A model generated the notes under the pieces. That model worked only from the letters and a program-made list of their open reading frames with translations. It was not told the DNA's origin and did no database searches. Below, in pieces: positions 54,327 through 64,000 of a stretch of 64,000 bases of DNA. The DNA is from Talaromyces rugulosus (taxonomy: Eukaryota > Ascomycota > Eurotiomycetes > Eurotiales > Trichocomaceae): positions 5,518,001 to 5,582,000 of the forward strand of contig NC_049563.1 of the NCBI RefSeq assembly GCF_013368755.1, in the 5' to 3' direction. Both the position numbers and the translations under genes were made by a program. The first letter of the stretch is position 1, and each line of letters begins with the position of its first letter.

Positions 54327-55276
54327 AACTTCGGATGTTCAATACTCAGACATAGACACGATGTTGTTGAGGAGCATGTGTGGGTTATTGTGGTGGGAAT
54401 ACTGTTTTCTTAGTCTGGCCTGTTTTTGTTACGAAAATAAGATAGGGAGGATCGAATCATGGAATATGAAGGTATTTTCGATTATCGCTGTCTTAATAGT
54501 AATAGGCATTAGTAGATAACACAGTTACATGTAGTAGTGGCAACTCTGACGAATCTACGGCAGATAGGCGGTACCTGTGACAGTTGTTGCGGTCAAAATG
54601 AATGGACACTGATTCGCATATGCATCTCGTTATCGCGAAGCAACGTGCAGCGACAGACTCCATTCATCTACGTAAAGAAGGGTCAGTAGTAGTACTGTTC
54701 AGCTCACAATCCCAAATCCCAGTAATGTCGGGTAAAGAAAAGCACATCGTTTTCCGTTATGAGCCGAGAGGTGATGCAATAATCCACAGATAGCTCTTTT
54801 CATCGCTGGCCCGATGGTTGACATGTGATGCTTCCTCTGCGGCCTCTGCAAACAGGCGCAAAGCAAACGTCTCCAAATCGGATGGCCTGATCACATCATT
54901 GTTGCCAGCATGCGCAGCTCCACCTCAAAAAAGTCGCTCCATCGACCGTAGCGACCAAAACCACAATCATGTGTTGTCCCGTTATAAAATTTTTTGCAGC
55001 ATGGCCGGTTGTGCCTCGGCAAAACCCGCGACTGTGATTTGGCGGCGATAACGTGGTTGAAGATAACCCGGATCCACCGAGGCTATTCCCGACGGCCGAG
55101 CGATGAAAAGAAATCGTAATTTCTCTCCTTGCCTGTCTCTTTCGCTACTCATTAGCAATAAAACAATAATACTGTCTCTGAAAAGTCCTTTGACATATCG
55201 GTGTTTAAAGAAACCTCAGCAAAATCAACGCAACAACAGTCGGAAATCTGTCGGCCGAGAACACAGCAACGCAACG
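54327..55276. promoter_or_regulatory. upstream region of the heme peroxidase gene
   Basis: A 950-bp gap. Short frames at 54602-54793 and 54818-55051 lack support. An in-frame upstream ATG at 55103 precedes the peroxidase start but translates a low-quality leader. Confidence 0.45.
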
Positions 55277-56298
55277 ATGAGCCAACCGGGCGACTACGAC
55301 GCTGTGCGCAAGGATATTGTCGCACAGCTCAAGAAGCCTGATTATGACGATGGTAGTGCAGGCCCAGTCTTTGTTCGTCTAGCCTGGTGAGTTTTGAGGC
55401 TTTTCCCGTATAGAGCAATGTGAGACTAACCAAGGTCCGATCTCGCGACAGGCACTCTGCCGGTACCTATGACGCAAAATCCGACACCGGGGGCTCGAAT
55501 GGCGCTGGAATGCGATACGAAGCTGAAGGCGGCGATCCAGCCAATGCGGGACTGCAGGTTGCCCGGGCGTTTCTCGAACCGGTGAAAGAGCGACACCCGT
55601 GGATTACATACTCGGACCTCTGGACACTGGCGGGTGCAGTGGCAGTGAAGGAAATGGGCGGACCTGACGTGAAATGGCTGCCAGGAAGGACTGATTTCGT
55701 AGATGACAGCAAGGTGCCCCCGCGCGGCCGACTGCCGGACGCTGCCCAGGGTGCTGACCATCTCCGCCACATCTTCTACCGGATGGGGTTCAACGACCAG
55801 GAGATCGTCGCCCTGTCCGGAGCACACAACTTGGGACGCGGCCACAAGGACCGCAGTGGCTTTGACGGGCCCTGGGTGAACAACCCCACGCGCTTCTCTA
55901 ACCAATACTTCCGGCTTCTCCTGAACCTGGACTGGAAGCCTCGCACATTGTCCAACGGAGTCAAGCAGTTCAACTACAGCGACCCGGATGCCGCCGAAGA
56001 CGAAAAGGAGGAGCCACTGATGATGCTACCGACGGACGTGTCCCTCCTCTCGGACAACTCGTTCTTGCCATGGGTTAAGAAATATGCAGAGGACAAGGAG
56101 CTCTTCTTCCAGCACTTTGCCGACGTGTTCGCCAAGCTCCTCGAACTGGGTATCCGGCGCGACGACAAAGGCAGTGTGGTCAACACGGACAATGTGCGCG
56201 GAGGATATGTGTCCGCGCCGAAGAAAAGCTCCGTTCCAGAGGGCCCGGTCAAGTCGGAAGACCAGAGACAGCAAATCGCGGCGCGGGCGAGACTATAA
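55277..56298 (+). CDS. heme peroxidase of the cytochrome c peroxidase family
   Basis: Exons 55277-55386 and 55452-56298 give 318 aa. The intron interrupts the distal heme motif FVRLAW/HSAGTYD, which contains the catalytic Arg, Trp and His. The proximal ligand is in [11 protein letters not shown], and GFDGPW supplies the tryptophan equivalent to CCP Trp191. The protein begins [18 protein letters not shown] and ends in a charged tail. It has no presequence, so it fits the short class-I peroxidases annotated as putative heme-binding peroxidases rather than mitochondrial Ccp1. The role is H2O2 removal, with cytochrome c or ascorbate as donor unknown. Extending to the in-frame ATG at 55103 would add a 58-residue basic leader, which might target mitochondria but looks like leader RNA. 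Confidence 0.92.
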
Positions 56299-56824
56299 GG
56301 AGCAGTTTTGTGTTGTTTCTTGTTACCGGCTCGCCCGTCTTTTTGTTTCGTTTCCTATTCGCTTTTTTTTCCCCGTGTAAACGTTGGTCGATACATGGCG
56401 ACAGTGTACCGCTAGGATAGAATAGATTTAGACAATAGACACAACATTGAATCGTCCGTACCGTGATAGTAAGGGGGAACGAACCATACAGCAGAACAGT
56501 GGCGATGGATCGATCTACTGTGCAGGGGGGATGCGAGAGGAGAGAAGAGATATGTAGGAAGAGAGAGAGAGGAAGAAGGAGGAAGGGGCGGCGTGGCCTG
56601 AGTAATGGGAAGCCGCGCATTGGGCACGCACCCAGTGGAGCCGAATGCGGGGGAAGGCGCGTCGGTCCGGGGTAACCCGCAATCCGCAATCTAGAATCTA
56701 GAGTATGATTGCATATGTATTAGAATTCTATTCGCCATACAAGGTGGAAAAACTCCGCTCGCTCAATGCTAAGATACACAATACCAACACCACGTGTGAA
56801 ATCAGTCGCACCCAAAAAAAAAAA

Positions 56825-56858
<34 letters not shown>

Positions 56859-56929
56859 AGCATAAGCATCGTTGTTTCAGCGAAGAAATACACATGGAAA
56901 AATAAACCCGCAATTGTTATATTGACCTA
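56299..56929. other. convergent intergenic region
   Basis: 3' flanks of two convergent genes. Contains a GA-rich stretch at 56535-56590 and a long A-tract. Confidence 0.5.
56826..56857. repeat. poly(A) mononucleotide tract (32 A)
   Basis: An uninterrupted run of 32 A, preceded by 11 A and a single C. It lies about 75 bp beyond the stop codon of the minus-strand 853-aa gene. Confidence 0.85.
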
Positions 56930-59491
56930 TTAACCACGCCTCCTCCGCTTGTTGCCCCTTCGATCTTCTGTGCCTCCCCGCCTCTTTCGTGGAGACGACT
57001 TGCCGGTCTCGTGTTCGGAGTTTGAACTCACATCTGGCATGCCATAGCCCTGCCAGAAGTTATAATTGTATATATTAAAGTCGTCCAGTGTTGGGTCATA
57101 TTCTGTAGGGTTCTCTAGAAGCTGGTTGACAGCCGTGAGAAGGCCCTCGTCAGAGAGTTGCGGCACAGCATAGTCATAATTATTTGGCTGCACATATTGA
57201 TATGGAGTGGCCTGGTTACTAGGCTGGGTCCGGTTCATCCCCGCGCTCTGCACCTGAAATTGGCCATTGCTAGGTTGACCTGCGCCATTGCTAATGGGTG
57301 CACCTGTCACCCCGGACGATGAATACATGGCGTTATGGCCTATCCCATTTGCGTTGCTAGCTCCTGAAAAAGAGTATTGTCCACCAGAAGGAGCCTTTGC
57401 ACTTCTCAAGTTCGTATCTATGGGTCTGGGGGGACCCATAAGATTTTCCAAATTGTCCTGAGGGTTCTCAAAGACCACGTCGGGAATTGTGTTGAATCCA
57501 CCGGAATTTGGCATGTTAGCAGCGTTTGTTGTATATCCATTGGTTACCAATGCGGGCGTGACGAATTCCGTGTCGAGATGCCCGCCTTTAGAAACCTGGC
57601 CTTCTGGGCCCTGCCTAGGATCACCGTTTTTCGTGCTGCTGCTCCAAGGCTTATGGACCTGCAAAATGGGCTTGTCGGTGCGTACAGCATGACCGATATC
57701 CCCAAGTACCGCGGTTGCTAGTGCGAGGTCTAGGGAATCTGGGTTGAGGATGGCCTCATAAAAGATCACCGATGGCTGCCATTTCTGAGGGATCAATGAG
57801 CCATTCCACGCGGGCTTGATACCCCCAATACAGTAGCCTCGCAAAAAGGGATCGTACATTCGAATGCTGCTTGCTTTCTTCCCCCCTCGGACGGCATCAG
57901 TCCAGTACACGCGATGGTCGGCTCTACTATCCGAGTAAATACCTCCCAGCCACCGATAATTAACGGTCTGGTTCTTCCCCTTGTTGTTGGTGATAGTGAA
58001 CTGAATATTATCGCTAGTGTGATTTTTAGGCACCACATCCTGTGTAGGATAGATAGCCAGTCGCAACGGCATAGTATAGCAAACCCGACGAGTGCGGACA
58101 TGTTTCCGACAGCCTTGGACTGAGCACCTGGGCAGTAGCTCGTTTGTATTTTGCTGGACAGAGGAGTCCTGAGTAAACCTTTGGATTGATTCCACTAAGG
58201 GAGGATCCTCAGAAGGAACTGGGCCAAAAGCGTCTTGCAAAAGATCTCCTATATCGACGGCGTCAGGCCGCTTTGGCAAGCTCATGTATCGGTGATAAGT
58301 CGGTTGGTCAATGACATTTTTATGTTTATCCTCACAGAACTCTGCTTTCTCTCGAGTAAGCAAGAACTGCTTGCGTAACAACGTGCTGAATTCGATCAAA
58401 TCTTGAGAATTCTGCGGCCCATTCTGTAGAAAGTTCCGGTGAAAATTCTCTCGTTGGGCTGCGATATTTGTGGAATCACCAGGGGAGCCCCAGTTCGTCC
58501 TGACTGCATTGGTAAGGATATCATGAGTGCTTGTTTCAAGGGTTTTATCAGACTTTATCTCGTTAATATCGATTGTGGTGATTCCTGCGTCAAGAAATTT
58601 GGCGGCCATCATGATACAGTCACAAGCAGTCTCCCGCCAGCCGTCTTGTTCATCTGCAACCGGACCACGGCCCCAACAGAGATAACTGGTTCCTTGGTCA
58701 CTAGGTGTAAATTCATGGTCAGATGTGGACGAGAGCATCACAGTTGCTGCCTGTGGCTGATGTTTCCCTATGTCTTCAGGAACTTCCAAGTCCCTATAAC
58801 GGATCTGGATCAGGAGTTTTTCCAGTGTCTGGCGGATCTGGTTGAGATTCTTGGGGATATCTCTAGGTGCCTGAACTTCTACCTCCTGGTCACTTTTCGG
58901 GATTTCTCTCTCTTCGGCAAGCGATGGTTTGACCGGTGCCAACAGCTGTTGTTCCCAAGCATCCCCTGGCTCGGGGATTTCGGGATAGTGCCGGCTAATC
59001 GGTGCTACGCCCAACCTCTCCAAAACCCCGCGTTTCAAAAGCCGTGGCCCGGCGTCACGGCGGTTGACGTCTTCGAACTCATACTTGGTAGTCGGACGAT
59101 ATTTTGGGTCCATGTTGTAAAACAGTTTGACAAAACATTTTGCCCTGCTCGGGTTGTTACCCGGGAAGTGGTGATCAATTCCCCAGAAATAAAAGTCTAG
59201 CAGCCTATACCCGTCTGCCATGGTTGGATACTTTCCGTTTCCCATGAGCCATGGGTAATATTGCTGATAGAAACTTGCAGGAGGTTCATCTAGGCTATCT
59301 AAATCTACCACTTGGCCCTCTTGTTCTTCCGGGTTTCGGAGATCTCTGAATTGTGTAGGAACACCTTTCCTGTTTGCATCGGCCACCTTGCGTCTCATCC
59401 TCTTTTTCGTCTGGTTCCAGGACGTTGTTTTTGTTTTTGGCTTGGATTGAACCATTTCTGTTATACGCTCAGCTCTTGAAACCCTAGCCAT
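56930..59491 (-). CDS. uncharacterised 853-aa nuclear-type protein
   Basis: A single long exon. The N-terminus is basic (KTKTTSWNQTKKRMRRKVADANRKG). Next comes an aromatic-rich region (FYQQYYPWLMGNGKYPTMADGYRLLDFYFWGIDHHFPG). The centre has scattered cysteines (RCSVQGCRKHVRTRRVC) and IFYEAILNPDSLDLALATAVLG. The last 200 residues are Asn/Gln/Gly/Ser-rich, ending in a strong nuclear-localisation-like tail (SPRKRRGG, RRGNKRRRRG). I recognise no family. Length without an intron, consistent composition and terminal basic patches suggest a real nuclear protein. No genes of a known system adjoin it. Confidence 0.78.
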   Translation of the reverse strand: MARVSRAERITEMVQSKPKTKTTSWNQTKKRMRRKVADANRKGVPTQFRDLRNPEEQEGQVVDLDSLDEPPASFYQQYYPWLMGNGKYPTMADGYRLLDFYFWGIDHHFPGNNPSRAKCFVKLFYNMDPKYRPTTKYEFEDVNRRDAGPRLLKRGVLERLGVAPISRHYPEIPEPGDAWEQQLLAPVKPSLAEEREIPKSDQEVEVQAPRDIPKNLNQIRQTLEKLLIQIRYRDLEVPEDIGKHQPQAATVMLSSTSDHEFTPSDQGTSYLCWGRGPVADEQDGWRETACDCIMMAAKFLDAGITTIDINEIKSDKTLETSTHDILTNAVRTNWGSPGDSTNIAAQRENFHRNFLQNGPQNSQDLIEFSTLLRKQFLLTREKAEFCEDKHKNVIDQPTYHRYMSLPKRPDAVDIGDLLQDAFGPVPSEDPPLVESIQRFTQDSSVQQNTNELLPRCSVQGCRKHVRTRRVCYTMPLRLAIYPTQDVVPKNHTSDNIQFTITNNKGKNQTVNYRWLGGIYSDSRADHRVYWTDAVRGGKKASSIRMYDPFLRGYCIGGIKPAWNGSLIPQKWQPSVIFYEAILNPDSLDLALATAVLGDIGHAVRTDKPILQVHKPWSSSTKNGDPRQGPEGQVSKGGHLDTEFVTPALVTNGYTTNAANMPNSGGFNTIPDVVFENPQDNLENLMGPPRPIDTNLRSAKAPSGGQYSFSGASNANGIGHNAMYSSSGVTGAPISNGAGQPSNGQFQVQSAGMNRTQPSNQATPYQYVQPNNYDYAVPQLSDEGLLTAVNQLLENPTEYDPTLDDFNIYNYNFWQGYGMPDVSSNSEHETGKSSPRKRRGGTEDRRGNKRRRRG

Positions 59492-61034
59492 TTTGGTTAT
59501 CGGGTCTAATATGTGTCCCTCTGCGGAGAAATATAGAGCAGTGGAGTATCAACAGATAGGGATAAAACGTTATGATGAATGTGGCGAATGTTGTTGTGAC
59601 GAAAATTGTGATAAATGTTCAGATATCGTCGTTTGTTTTTCTCTGGAGAGTGGGCACAAGAATGCCTTTATATCCTTTATGTCTTTTCGGAGCTACCCGG
59701 TTCAGCTGGCCGATTCAGCGCATAAGTAGATTGTACAACGTGCAAACGCCTTTTCACAAAGACTTTTGACAATGTACTTGAAGTGAAGAAGAGTAATATA
59801 TAACGAAGGACTGGTGAACAAGTTATATCGTGTATGGGTGAACATTTGATCTCGCCAGGTGATACAGATCATATGTGGCTCTAGGGTGCTTTATGTATAC
59901 CCACCTCTTTTTCTAAACAGATGGCCCATGCGCTTTGTTAGGTTTAAATCTACGTATATGTGAGAACGGGTCATTCTCTAACAATGCTTGTATCAAGTTA
60001 TTCAGATTAATGATAACATTCATGACTAGCTGTTTATAGCAAGCTACATATGAGGAGGCTCATAAAAACATAATAATTTTAACTATTAAAAGGTCAAGGT
60101 CATTAACAGCCTGCTAAACATCAATTAATATGAAGTAGCAGTTCAATGTTGACATATTTATTGTCCAGTCTGGTAGATGCTGTCACCTAGCCCCTACATG
60201 TGTTATGCATGTACATATGTAACAATAGCTTTACTTGAGAAATTTTCTTTAGATAAATGTACTAGCTTCAAATATTCCGTTCTCATGTATATCAGTTTTA
60301 GGGTTGTTCGTAGAAAAGCAAGATAGTATATTTTCATCATAGCAACCCCCAATTATACAGCACTGGTCTATCGGCTGGGTTGTCCTTCTCATTGTCAATT
60401 TAGAGTTTCTAATTAATACTCTGATAGGATGTCAAAACTAAGAAGAATATGCCATCAGGGGGTAATGACCTGATTCGGATATTTCGAAGCTATTTATAGT
60501 GACGTCTTTGTTCAAGAAGGGACAAATATTGCATGTGGATCAGTTATTCTCTTTCAAATCCTTTATCATTTAGAGCTACTTAAACTTTACACACGAAAGA
60601 ATGAAACTGAGACTGTGGCTGCTACCTGTATGAGGCATTGAAAGAGACCTGCCACATGCGATTAAATTAGAGAGGGGATTGAAACATTTTCCCTTTTAAG
60701 TATGAATTAAAGACTTATATCGTGTATTCGTTGTGCTTCATACGCTAATCTCTAAAGTAGTCGAGTTGTCTAGTGCACGTGAGTTATAGCGAGCGGTTTC
60801 GAAGTTTCCTAACACGGAAATGTCCATTGCAAGGTAAGTTACTAGAAATCTGGGCTTTGAAGAAAGTACCACTAGCATGAAGTTATCTGGAGCCAACATA
60901 ACAAATAGCGGCTCATGATTTAATAGACAGGATTCTATTCTGGTTCCTCGGGCTCACATATGTAACATCAGGCCGTTCTCGCCAAACTTTAAAACAAACT
61001 AGGCGCATAACTTCAATACCGACCAGTGTATATA
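59492..61034. other. AT-rich gene-free region
   Basis: A 1.54-kb stretch. Frames are short and broken, AT content is high, and no domain or splice structure is visible. It holds the promoter of the 853-aa gene and the 3' flank of the next regulator. Confidence 0.5.
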
Positions 61035-63437
61035 TTAGAAGAGTGAATCTTCGTTCAGTAAACGCATTATTTGCTGATTGTTGTGGTACCAATCATTCAG
61101 GCCAAGCGTCTGGAGACTTGACATGTGAAAGCTTTCACTTTCAGCGTCCGGCTCGGTTCCGAATGTCGATAAGCCAAAGATATCTAGATTCTCCGGTATG
61201 AGAGTCGAGTCTTCAGGGAAAGACGGGTTTCTAGAATCAATATAGAGCCTTGCAGCCTGGCAGAGCAGCTCGTACAACCTATGAGGATGTGTAATGGATT
61301 CCTGTCCGTCAACTGTGTCAGGCTTCAACGATGCGGCAAAAGTGTCTAATCTTTCTAGGTCGGCGAGGTCTAGAAACTGAACAGCGTGTGTGAAGAGAAT
61401 ACTGAATGGAACGAAAGGGATATGCACGATAGCCCTATACCGTAGTTGGTTATTGTAGGTTAGTTTGGATCCTAGTCAATAATATTCAAGGGCTCATAAA
61501 TAGCATATGAAAATAATCAAAGATGATTCGGCTAAACTCACCAGTTGATATATTGTGTCACCATCATTGGGTCCTTGCATTTACGCAAGTCTATCATGCA
61601 TTTCTGGTGAACGTCAAAAACATCACGAGCAACTGCAACACAGTCTTCTGAAACACTGCCGAGCGAGTCTGGTCGCGAGGGAGTAGCCCGGAGAATCAAA
61701 GTGAGCAACGAAGCTTGACAAACCAGATCGCATTGCAGATAAAGCCCTTTTAGAGGATCAAACCCGTCTTCAGCAACTTGAGCAGCAGCAGCCTGTAGGG
61801 AGATATCAATGTAAGATAAAATACTTTAATGCGAATAGAAATCTTACAAAGATCTCGGTGTGTGTTTCGTTGATCAGTCCTCTTAGTTCTTCAGCCAGTG
61901 TTTCAGCCAAACGACCCCGTTCATCTATTGATCTAGATGAACTTGCTTGGCTATAAAGCTGATCATAAACTTTCCCCTGAATTCTACCAAGCCTCCTTTG
62001 TCTCGGCTCTTTGTCGGATCTCGGCAACGTGATTTCGTCATCACGTATATTGGAGGGTCGACTAAGCTGAAGTGAAAGCCCTTTGTCCATTTTATAAATA
62101 GACCAAAAAAGCCGTTCTTGAGATGCTCGTAAAGATTGGTTCTCTTCCTTTGTTGAGGTTATCCGATGATAGCCCAATGTCAGACAAAGACTCGATGCCG
62201 CCGAAACAAATCTCCACGCGGTTGTGGCTCTGGAGGTTTCGATTGCGTCGTATACCTATTTTTATTTTAGACATTAATGTGAGTCATACATCAAACGAAC
62301 CACATACCCCAAGAGTCAAGGCAGCAATAACCTCCATAGATGCCGGTAATAGAAGTGGAAACCGGGCGAGACCTTCATGGAGGTTTTGTCGGCATATGTT
62401 ACAGTATTTTCGGGAGTCTTGGAGCCCATATTCGAGAAAATGTTGTGAGAATGCGCAGGCGAGATATCCATTAGCGAGGATGAGGTCTACTTCACTGTAA
62501 TCGTCAACTGCAAAGTAGACCATTCGACATATATCGGTAAAAGTTTCTACAGGGAGTATTTCAGTTATTCGCGCAATACCCGAGTATCCTTCGTGGTCTA
62601 AGTCATGTCAGACAAAATAATGCGCTTTTGTAATGCACCGCAAACTCACCCTTAGCCCAACGTAACACAGTGACGACCGCTTCCAAAGGGGGCATCGGCG
62701 GGTTAGATTGACTTCTCATGAACTTGAAACCCGAGCATGGAGAAGCACCAGGGTCTTCCAGTATTTGCACAAGTTTTCTTAACGACGAGAGCGGTTCGGC
62801 TGCATGAGATTCCACGTATTGTGGATTCTTGTCTTCCACGACAGTCTTAATAAAATTGATTATGTGGGCAGAGTGATCCCACAGAAGTGGTTGGCTTTTC
62901 GTGAGGGGTCTGGCTGAAGCACTTCGATCAGGATGCCATATGGTATTCGCTTCAGTTCCTTGCACCGGTTGAGACGCGTTTTGCGAGAGAAGAAGGGTAA
63001 TACTATCGATGCCCTTTGCGATCTCGTCGATTTTCTGCTCACTGTACCAGTTTAGCTCCTGTGCAACAACTAGTTAAGAGTCCCAATTTACTATTGTGCA
63101 GATATCAGCACCCTCTGCTTTGGAGCAACTGTCCTGGATGCGACTGCACTGTGAGTACAGCTCAGCGTGGAGGAAACGCAATTTGAACAAGGCGATCCTC
63201 TATCACAGCCAATCTATCCATAAAGTCAATTAGATTACTTCAGAAATAGTAGAACAGCTTTTTCGACGCCCAATGAAACGTGTCCAACCTTTCTGGAGCG
63301 ACACTGGTCGCACTGTTCGAGGGTTAGTTTCTTATTAATCACGTACCAGCATAGCATTTCGTGAAGCTTACTGAGCGACGAGAGATTGCTAGACGAGCCC
63401 TTGATTTATCAGCTGTTTCCTCTCCGCGGAATTCCAT
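61035..63437 (-). CDS. Zn2Cys6 transcription factor in eight exons
   Basis: Exons 63372-63437, 63289-63312, 63112-63213, 62650-63058, 62308-62597, 61848-62255, 61542-61792 and 61035-61434 give 649 aa. The zinc cluster is split over three exons: CDQCRSRK is the entire second exon (24 nt). Cysteines are 23, 26, 33, 39, 42 and 49. A short acidic-basic linker (NWYSEQKIDEIAKGIDSI) follows. The fungal_trans domain includes LLLPASMEVIAALTLG, the SLCLTLGYHR box and ERLFWSIYKMDKGLSLQLSRPS. All seven introns are GT-AG and the total is in frame, so it is intact despite looking fragmented at first sight. It faces the reductase gene at 63823 across a 385-bp divergent promoter and may control it and genes beyond the window. 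Confidence 0.87.
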
Positions 63438-63822
63438 TCTTGCCTGTTTTTACTATTCTCGCTATGATGTTGGGTAAGATGATATCCTGTCGCAACGGAT
63501 TCGCGCGGATTTCCGAAATACGCGGTATCTGTTTTGATACCAGCTTGTTACTACGACCTTACCACATTAGGCTTGCGGTTGTATTCTAAAGTATCCAGTT
63601 TCTGTAAATCACCCCAATCCATTGGCTAGTGATGGATTATCTAAATACGCCCATTACATATTTTGTATAATCCCAAAAGGGCAATTAGTAATGTTGTTAA
63701 CGGAGACTCGATATGAAATTGGGGTATAAATATCCCGTAGTTGTCTTTTAATTAAAAGAATTATGAGACAAACAGCCAAAATTGAAGTTTCATATCTCCA
63801 AAAAAAAAAAAAAATACACGAC
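63438..63822. promoter_or_regulatory. bidirectional promoter of the Zn2Cys6 and reductase genes
   Basis: A 385-bp gap between divergent starts. It ends in an A-tract (63800-63814) just before the reductase ATG. CGCGGAATTCC lies at the left edge, inside the regulator's first codons; no clear operator was identified. Confidence 0.5.
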
Positions 63823-64000
63823 ATGGCCCCAAATATCCTCATCACCGGTGCCGCCGGCTACATGTATGGAGACCTATTGTTTCAACTTGGTCCCAAACTG
63901 ACATAGTAAAAGTGGAGGTTCTGTTCTCGCCGATCTTCTTTCTTCGAGCAGCAATGCGATTAGGGAAGCAAATTTGATCGCTGTAGTTCGGACAAAAGAG
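63823..64000 (+). CDS. NAD(P)-binding Rossmann reductase/epimerase (5' part, truncated by window edge)
   Basis: Exon 63823-63863 encodes MAPNILITGAAGYI with the last codon split. An intron 63864-63912 (GTATGG...AAAAG) follows, and exon 2 from 63913 continues GGSVLADLLSSSSNAI, then IAVVRTKE at the edge. This gives ITGAAGYIGGSVLADLL, the TGxxGxxG dinucleotide motif of NmrA-like/extended short-chain dehydrogenases. The 3' end lies beyond the window. The substrate cannot be judged. An earlier TAG acceptor at 63906 would put a stop in frame, so AAAAG is preferred. Confidence 0.82.

Noticed and set aside
55103..55276. N-terminal extension of the peroxidase as a mitochondrial presequence
   Set aside because: In frame and basic, but it resembles leader RNA, and the family start MSQPGDY is at 55277.
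61035..63437. Degraded transcription-factor pseudogene
   Set aside because: At first sight only short pieces are open, but eight exons with canonical GT-AG introns give one continuous 649-aa protein.

Overview
The window is nuclear DNA from a filamentous ascomycete. Nearly every gene carries short 45-75 nt introns with GTRNGT donors and a CTAAC/CTAAT branch point 10-30 nt before the AG. The gene content includes a Yap1/NapA-type bZIP factor with both cysteine-rich redox domains, Zn2Cys6 regulators, a siderophore-iron transporter and NACHT/TPR relics. Protein similarities that I recognise (Yap1, the heme peroxidase, Ind1) point to Eurotiales; this is an inference. No tRNA, rRNA or CRISPR array was seen. 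Exon boundaries below were worked out by hand and checked for reading-frame continuity.

Layout. 1-20 kb is mostly housekeeping: a partial gene at the left edge, an orphan basic/low-complexity protein, SPF30 (splicing), Yap1 (oxidative stress), a DUF2433-type phosphoesterase with an RGG tail, Bfr2/AATF (ribosome biogenesis) divergent from Ind1 (complex I Fe-S assembly), and a large HSL-type alpha/beta hydrolase. 20-25 kb is a decayed, partly AT-rich island with an NLR/TPR relic and a broken secreted amidase gene.

25-38.7 kb is an accessory, catabolic-looking run: MDR reductase, an orphan, Dal5-type permease, flavin monooxygenase, Zn2Cys6 regulator, M19 dipeptidase, M20 amidohydrolase and a siderophore-iron transporter. 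The permease/FMO and regulator/M19 pairs are divergent, and both shared promoters carry clustered HGATAR (AreA-type) sites. The M20 promoter holds a perfect 20-bp palindrome built of CGG-N4-CCG. I infer a nitrogen-regulated system for uptake and hydrolysis of a dipeptide or N-acyl-amino acid compound. The siderophore transporter has its own iron signature: three exact ATCWGATAA sites.

40-53.4 kb is a second accessory run: multicopper oxidase, C2H2 regulator, PHBH-fold monooxygenase divergent from a DHA1 exporter, and an ochratoxinase-like amidohydrolase divergent from a 3-isopropylmalate dehydrogenase. 53.7-64 kb carries a small orphan, a cytochrome-c-peroxidase-family enzyme, an 853-aa orphan, a Zn2Cys6 regulator with eight exons, and the start of an NAD(P)-binding reductase cut by the right edge.

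Most notable observations: a predicted [D1,2] spliceosomal twin intron (stwintron) in the hydrolase gene, a GC-AG intron in the DHA1 transporter, three exact iron-GATA sites before the siderophore transporter, the palindromic operator candidate, an M20 gene with no usable AUG, and a 173-bp terminal-inverted-repeat element.
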